Source: Parcubacteria group bacterium (GTDB lineage: Bacteria; Patescibacteriota; Minisyncoccia; SW-4-49-11). From it: a stretch of DNA of 16,377 nt. How positions within the stretch are numbered: the first letter of the stretch is position 1; every line of letters starts with the position of its first letter. The notes under the pieces were generated by a model that was not told the DNA's origin, searched no databases, and saw only the letters and a program-made list of their open reading frames with translations. The stretch spans positions 1 through 16,377 of the forward strand of contig PXDG01000041.1 of assembly GCA_003565105.1 (NCBI GenBank), read 5' to 3'. The position numbers were made by a program, and so were the translations under genes. Below, piece after piece: positions 14,123 to 16,377 of this stretch.

Positions 14123-15880
14123 TTAGAAAAATTTCTTTTTGAGATAGGTCACAATTTCCGCTGGATAAAATGGTAAGCCATTATATTTCAAAAGATGATC
14201 ATCAGCAACAAATCCAACATATTCCTTCAACATACCAGCAAATTGAGCTTCATAATTATTCTCTACAATGACTGCCTTTTTCAATCGAGACAAGATTGGG
14301 ATCAGTTGTTTTTCATCCAGTGGGTAGACATAGACAAAATGAAGTACATTAACCGAGATATCTTGCCCCTTCATCAAATCAATAACCTCAAGACAAGCAT
14401 GTTTCGTTGATCCCCACGAGATAAGAGTAACATCAGCATTCTTGGATCCATACAACTGTGGTTTTGGTAAATCAGCAAGTAAGGTTATTTCTTTTTGCAT
14501 CCGCTTATTCATCTGAGCTACTCTATTATCAGGATCCTCACAGATCTCACCGAGTTCATTATGCTCATCAGACCCAGACTTATAGGTAAGACCAGGAGTT
14601 CCTGGTAATGCCCGAGGAGAAACACCATCTTTAGTCAATTGATAGCGATGATACACTTCTTCTCCAAGCTCACTAGCTGATCGAACAAGTACCCCTCGAT
14701 CAACCTTAATCCGATCCAGATCAAAGTCAGTAAAACTCATTTGAGAGGTAGCTAAATACTTATCACTGACAATCATCACAGGAAGTTGATACTTATCAGC
14801 CAGATTAAAGGCTCTTTGAGCCTCATAATAAGCTTCTTCTACATCTCCAGGAGCCAATACCACTCGAGGGAATTCTCCTTGAGAAGCATGCACAATAAAG
14901 CGAAGGTCGGATTGCTCTGTCTTAGTCGGAAGTCCCGTACTTGGGCCTCCTCGCATAGCCTCTACCACCACTAAGGGGGTTTCGGTAATCCCTGCAAATC
15001 CCAGTGCCTCCACCATCAGAGAGAATCCCCCACCTGAGGTCATAGTCATCGCTCGAGATCCTGCATACGAGGCTCCCACGGTCATACATACCGCTGATAT
15101 CTCATCCTCCGCTTGTTTAGCAGCAATATCATACTCCGGAGCCAACTTCACTAGATTATCAAAGACAGGAGTAGCAGGAGTCATTGGGTAAGCTGCAGTA
15201 AAGGTTACTCCCGCCTTTACTGCACCATAGGCAATAGCTTGAGAACCATTCATAATCACTTGATCCAAAGATTCACGATTCAGAGAAAATGAGGGAATGG
15301 TTTGCGGTCGATCATATTCGTTCTGCACATACTCAAAGGCTTTCCGTACTGCAGTAACGTTATTTTCAACAATAGTTTGAGATTTTCGGCCGTACTTTTT
15401 ATCCAGCAACGTTTCAAATACAGTGGTAGGAATATCCAATAAAGCATGCATTGCTCCCAAAGCTGCCGTATTAGTATAAAATGAGGACTTATCAATGCCT
15501 CGAGAAATCTCAGTCAGAGGGACACCAATCATCGAAAATGGTTGCTCTTTGGTCGGCGTATGAGAATACTCTGTCTTAATAGTGCTTGAATCATACAAGA
15601 TCACTCCTCCTTCTTCCATTTCGTGCCAATGCATTTCAATCGAAACCTGATCTAAAGCAATAACTATATTGGTTGTTTCTTTTGGCGTCATCACTGAGTC
15701 AGTTGAGACCCTAACCATTACCGCATTATGCCCTCCTTTAATCAAGCTTGGATATTCCGTCCAGGTAAAGGTATATAATCCCAATTCAGACATAATCTGT
15801 TGGATAAACGCTCCCGAGCTCAAGACTCCTTGACCAGCTTTTCCTCCTACGGTAATTACCAACTCTGTATGTTTGGCCAT
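14123..15880 (-). CDS. korA: 2-oxoacid:ferredoxin oxidoreductase, alpha subunit (gamma-alpha fusion)
   Basis: A 585-residue fused gamma-alpha subunit. Residues 1-185 are the gamma domain (VGGKAGQGV at 11-19; TEYPSLIKGGHN at 41-52). Residues about 200-585 are the alpha domain, with the YPMTPATPV motif (231-239; usually YPITPSS), AEDEISAV (257-264), GASYAGSRAMTMTSGGGFSL (269-288) and RGGPSTGLPTKTEQSDL (310-326), which shape the active site with the beta subunit. The size and fusion order match the archaeal and bacterial two-subunit enzymes. The YPITP isoleucine is Met233 here, a mild change near the substrate. It is the first gene of a five-gene minus operon, with ATG 15880 in a CTATATG context and a promoter with a dyad just upstream. 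Confidence 0.93.
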   Translation of the reverse strand: MAKHTELVITVGGKAGQGVLSSGAFIQQIMSELGLYTFTWTEYPSLIKGGHNAVMVRVSTDSVMTPKETTNIVIALDQVSIEMHWHEMEEGGVILYDSSTIKTEYSHTPTKEQPFSMIGVPLTEISRGIDKSSFYTNTAALGAMHALLDIPTTVFETLLDKKYGRKSQTIVENNVTAVRKAFEYVQNEYDRPQTIPSFSLNRESLDQVIMNGSQAIAYGAVKAGVTFTAAYPMTPATPVFDNLVKLAPEYDIAAKQAEDEISAVCMTVGASYAGSRAMTMTSGGGFSLMVEALGFAGITETPLVVVEAMRGGPSTGLPTKTEQSDLRFIVHASQGEFPRVVLAPGDVEEAYYEAQRAFNLADKYQLPVMIVSDKYLATSQMSFTDFDLDRIKVDRGVLVRSASELGEEVYHRYQLTKDGVSPRALPGTPGLTYKSGSDEHNELGEICEDPDNRVAQMNKRMQKEITLLADLPKPQLYGSKNADVTLISWGSTKHACLEVIDLMKGQDISVNVLHFVYVYPLDEKQLIPILSRLKKAVIVENNYEAQFAGMLKEYVGFVADDHLLKYNGLPFYPAEIVTYLKKKFF

Positions 15881-15912
15881 ATAGATTTCTTTATTTATAT
15901 TCTTGTATTTGT

Positions 15913-15937
15913 ATTATACTATATCCTGGGGATATAG
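15913..15937 (-). promoter_or_regulatory. korA operon promoter with adjoining inverted repeat
   Basis: On the minus strand a perfect TATAAT (15918-15913) lies about 32 bases upstream of the korA ATG. Directly upstream, 15919-15937 is a perfect inverted repeat, CTATATCC and GGATATAG separated by three bases, abutting the -10. No -35 consensus is visible; a second short dyad (ATGAA-C-TTCAT, 15946-15956) lies further upstream. The repeat occupies the spacer of the promoter, where a regulator would block or replace -35 contacts. A terminator for the upstream gene is less likely because no T-run follows. Confidence 0.55.
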
Positions 15938-16018
15938 ACTAGAGAATGAACTTCATCACACTTAGCAATGGGAGATTAGACTCTTTCTCTTTATACACCA
16001 CATCATTATCCTATTTAA

Positions 16019-16377
16019 TTATTGAAGACGAATAAGTCTATTTGATGCTTGATCCTGGTAAGTCGTAAAACTCCCGCCGACTATCACCTTTCCATCACTC
16101 TGGACGGCTATGGTCTGAACCAGACCATTAAATCCTGATCCAATATCAAAGCTGGCATCTCGACTGCCATCACTGCTTAGTCTCACCATTCCATTCGCGG
16201 ATACTCCCTGGTAACTGCTGAACCACCCTCCAACTACCACCTTTCCATCACTCTGGATGGCTGTGGGCACAACTGCACTATCAAACCCTACTCCTATATT
16301 AAAGCTAGTATCGCGACTTCCATCACCATTCACTCTCACTATTCTATTCGCCGAAACTCCTTGGTAACTCGTAAATC
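16019..16377 (-). CDS. Delta-60 repeat protein, C-terminal fragment (N-terminus beyond window)
   Basis: The C-terminal 118 complete codons of a protein built from 51-residue repeats. The frame is open to the right edge, so the start lies outside. Each repeat has the delta-60 pattern: AIQSDGKVVVGGWFSSYQG, then N-x-(M/L)-(V/I)-R-L, then DGSRDASFDIGSGF. These repeats resemble single blades of beta-propellers and are typical of large secreted or surface proteins. Two nearly full repeats and parts of others are visible; the protein ends directly after a repeat (LIRLQ) without an anchor or sorting signal, so any anchor would be N-terminal. By eye it looks less AT-rich than its neighbours. The ligand is unknown. 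Confidence 0.88.
   Translation of the reverse strand, partial: FTSYQGVSANRIVRVNGDGSRDTSFNIGVGFDSAVVPTAIQSDGKVVVGGWFSSYQGVSANGMVRLSSDGSRDASFDIGSGFNGLVQTIAVQSDGKVIVGGSFTTYQDQASNRLIRLQ
16022..16377 (-). repeat. 153-bp in-frame tandem repeats of the delta-60 gene
   Basis: The DNA repeats with a period of 153 bp: the same 16-base block starts at 16088 and 16241, and the CTGGTAA/TTGGTAA block recurs at about 16055, 16208 and 16361. Copies diverge at scattered, mostly third-base or conservative positions, and the period equals 51 codons, so the array evolves under coding constraint. It continues past the right edge. Confidence 0.9.

Noticed and set aside
15280..15495. 71-codon minus-strand frame inside korA
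   Set aside because: It is an out-of-frame shadow on the same strand within a complete, motif-rich gene.
1..16377. Alternative genetic code (TGA as glycine)
   Set aside because: Sixteen genes read through without an internal TGA, and the one TGA stop fits a normal ATGA overlap.
1..16377. CRISPR array, tRNA, rRNA, insertion sequence or toxin-antitoxin pair
   Set aside because: No regularly spaced direct repeats apart from the coding 153-bp array, no cloverleaf or rRNA motifs, and no transposase or toxin-like frame were found in the gaps.

Overview
This is an AT-rich, densely packed bacterial window. All 16 complete or nearly complete genes stay open under the standard code, with no in-frame TGA. 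The gene set (LemA/HtpX, SecG next to a membrane-anchored family 5 solute-binding protein, an NYN-domain protein with a long basic tail, a small HxH-rich anchored protein, delta-60 repeats), the tight spacing and the near absence of Shine-Dalgarno sequences suggest a Patescibacteria/CPR-type genome. This is an inference: no rRNA or ribosomal protein gene is present to confirm it.

Layout. (1) 1-1465, minus: lemA then htpX, a membrane quality-control pair; htpX runs off the left edge. A strong sigma-70-like promoter precedes lemA. (2) 1616-4791, plus: a four-gene run reading divergently from lemA: a small YvlD/phage-holin-4-like membrane protein, secG, a signal-anchored peptide-binding-type protein and rsmE, the last two overlapping by one base. 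(3) 4936-6306, plus: a stand-alone aldehyde dehydrogenase with its own extended -10 promoter. A bidirectional terminator (6314-6354) separates it from (4), a minus-strand operon 10529-6356: NYN-domain putative RNase, mutM, AI-2E-family membrane protein and rmuC, with a nucleic-acid-maintenance theme. (5) 15880-10785, minus: an operon of 2-oxoacid:ferredoxin oxidoreductase (gamma-alpha fusion, then beta), a WecG/TagA-family glycosyltransferase, an unknown anchored protein with three HxH motifs, and an acyltransferase-3 membrane protein. (6) The right edge holds the C-terminal end of a delta-60 (beta-propeller-like) repeat protein encoded by 153-bp tandem repeats.

How they may work together. 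Region 5 joins a ferredoxin-dependent oxidoreductase with envelope-glycan genes. The glycosyltransferase, HxH protein and acyltransferase are coupled by a 4-base overlap and a 4-base gap and probably act together at the cell surface. Regions 1 and 2 serve membrane protein biogenesis, quality control and possibly peptide binding. No CRISPR array, insertion sequence, tRNA, rRNA or obvious defence or prophage module was seen, and no gap exceeds about 260 bases. The least explained parts are the HxH protein, the oxidoreductase/glycan gene grouping, the dyad in the korA promoter, and the recurrent TATATG start context.
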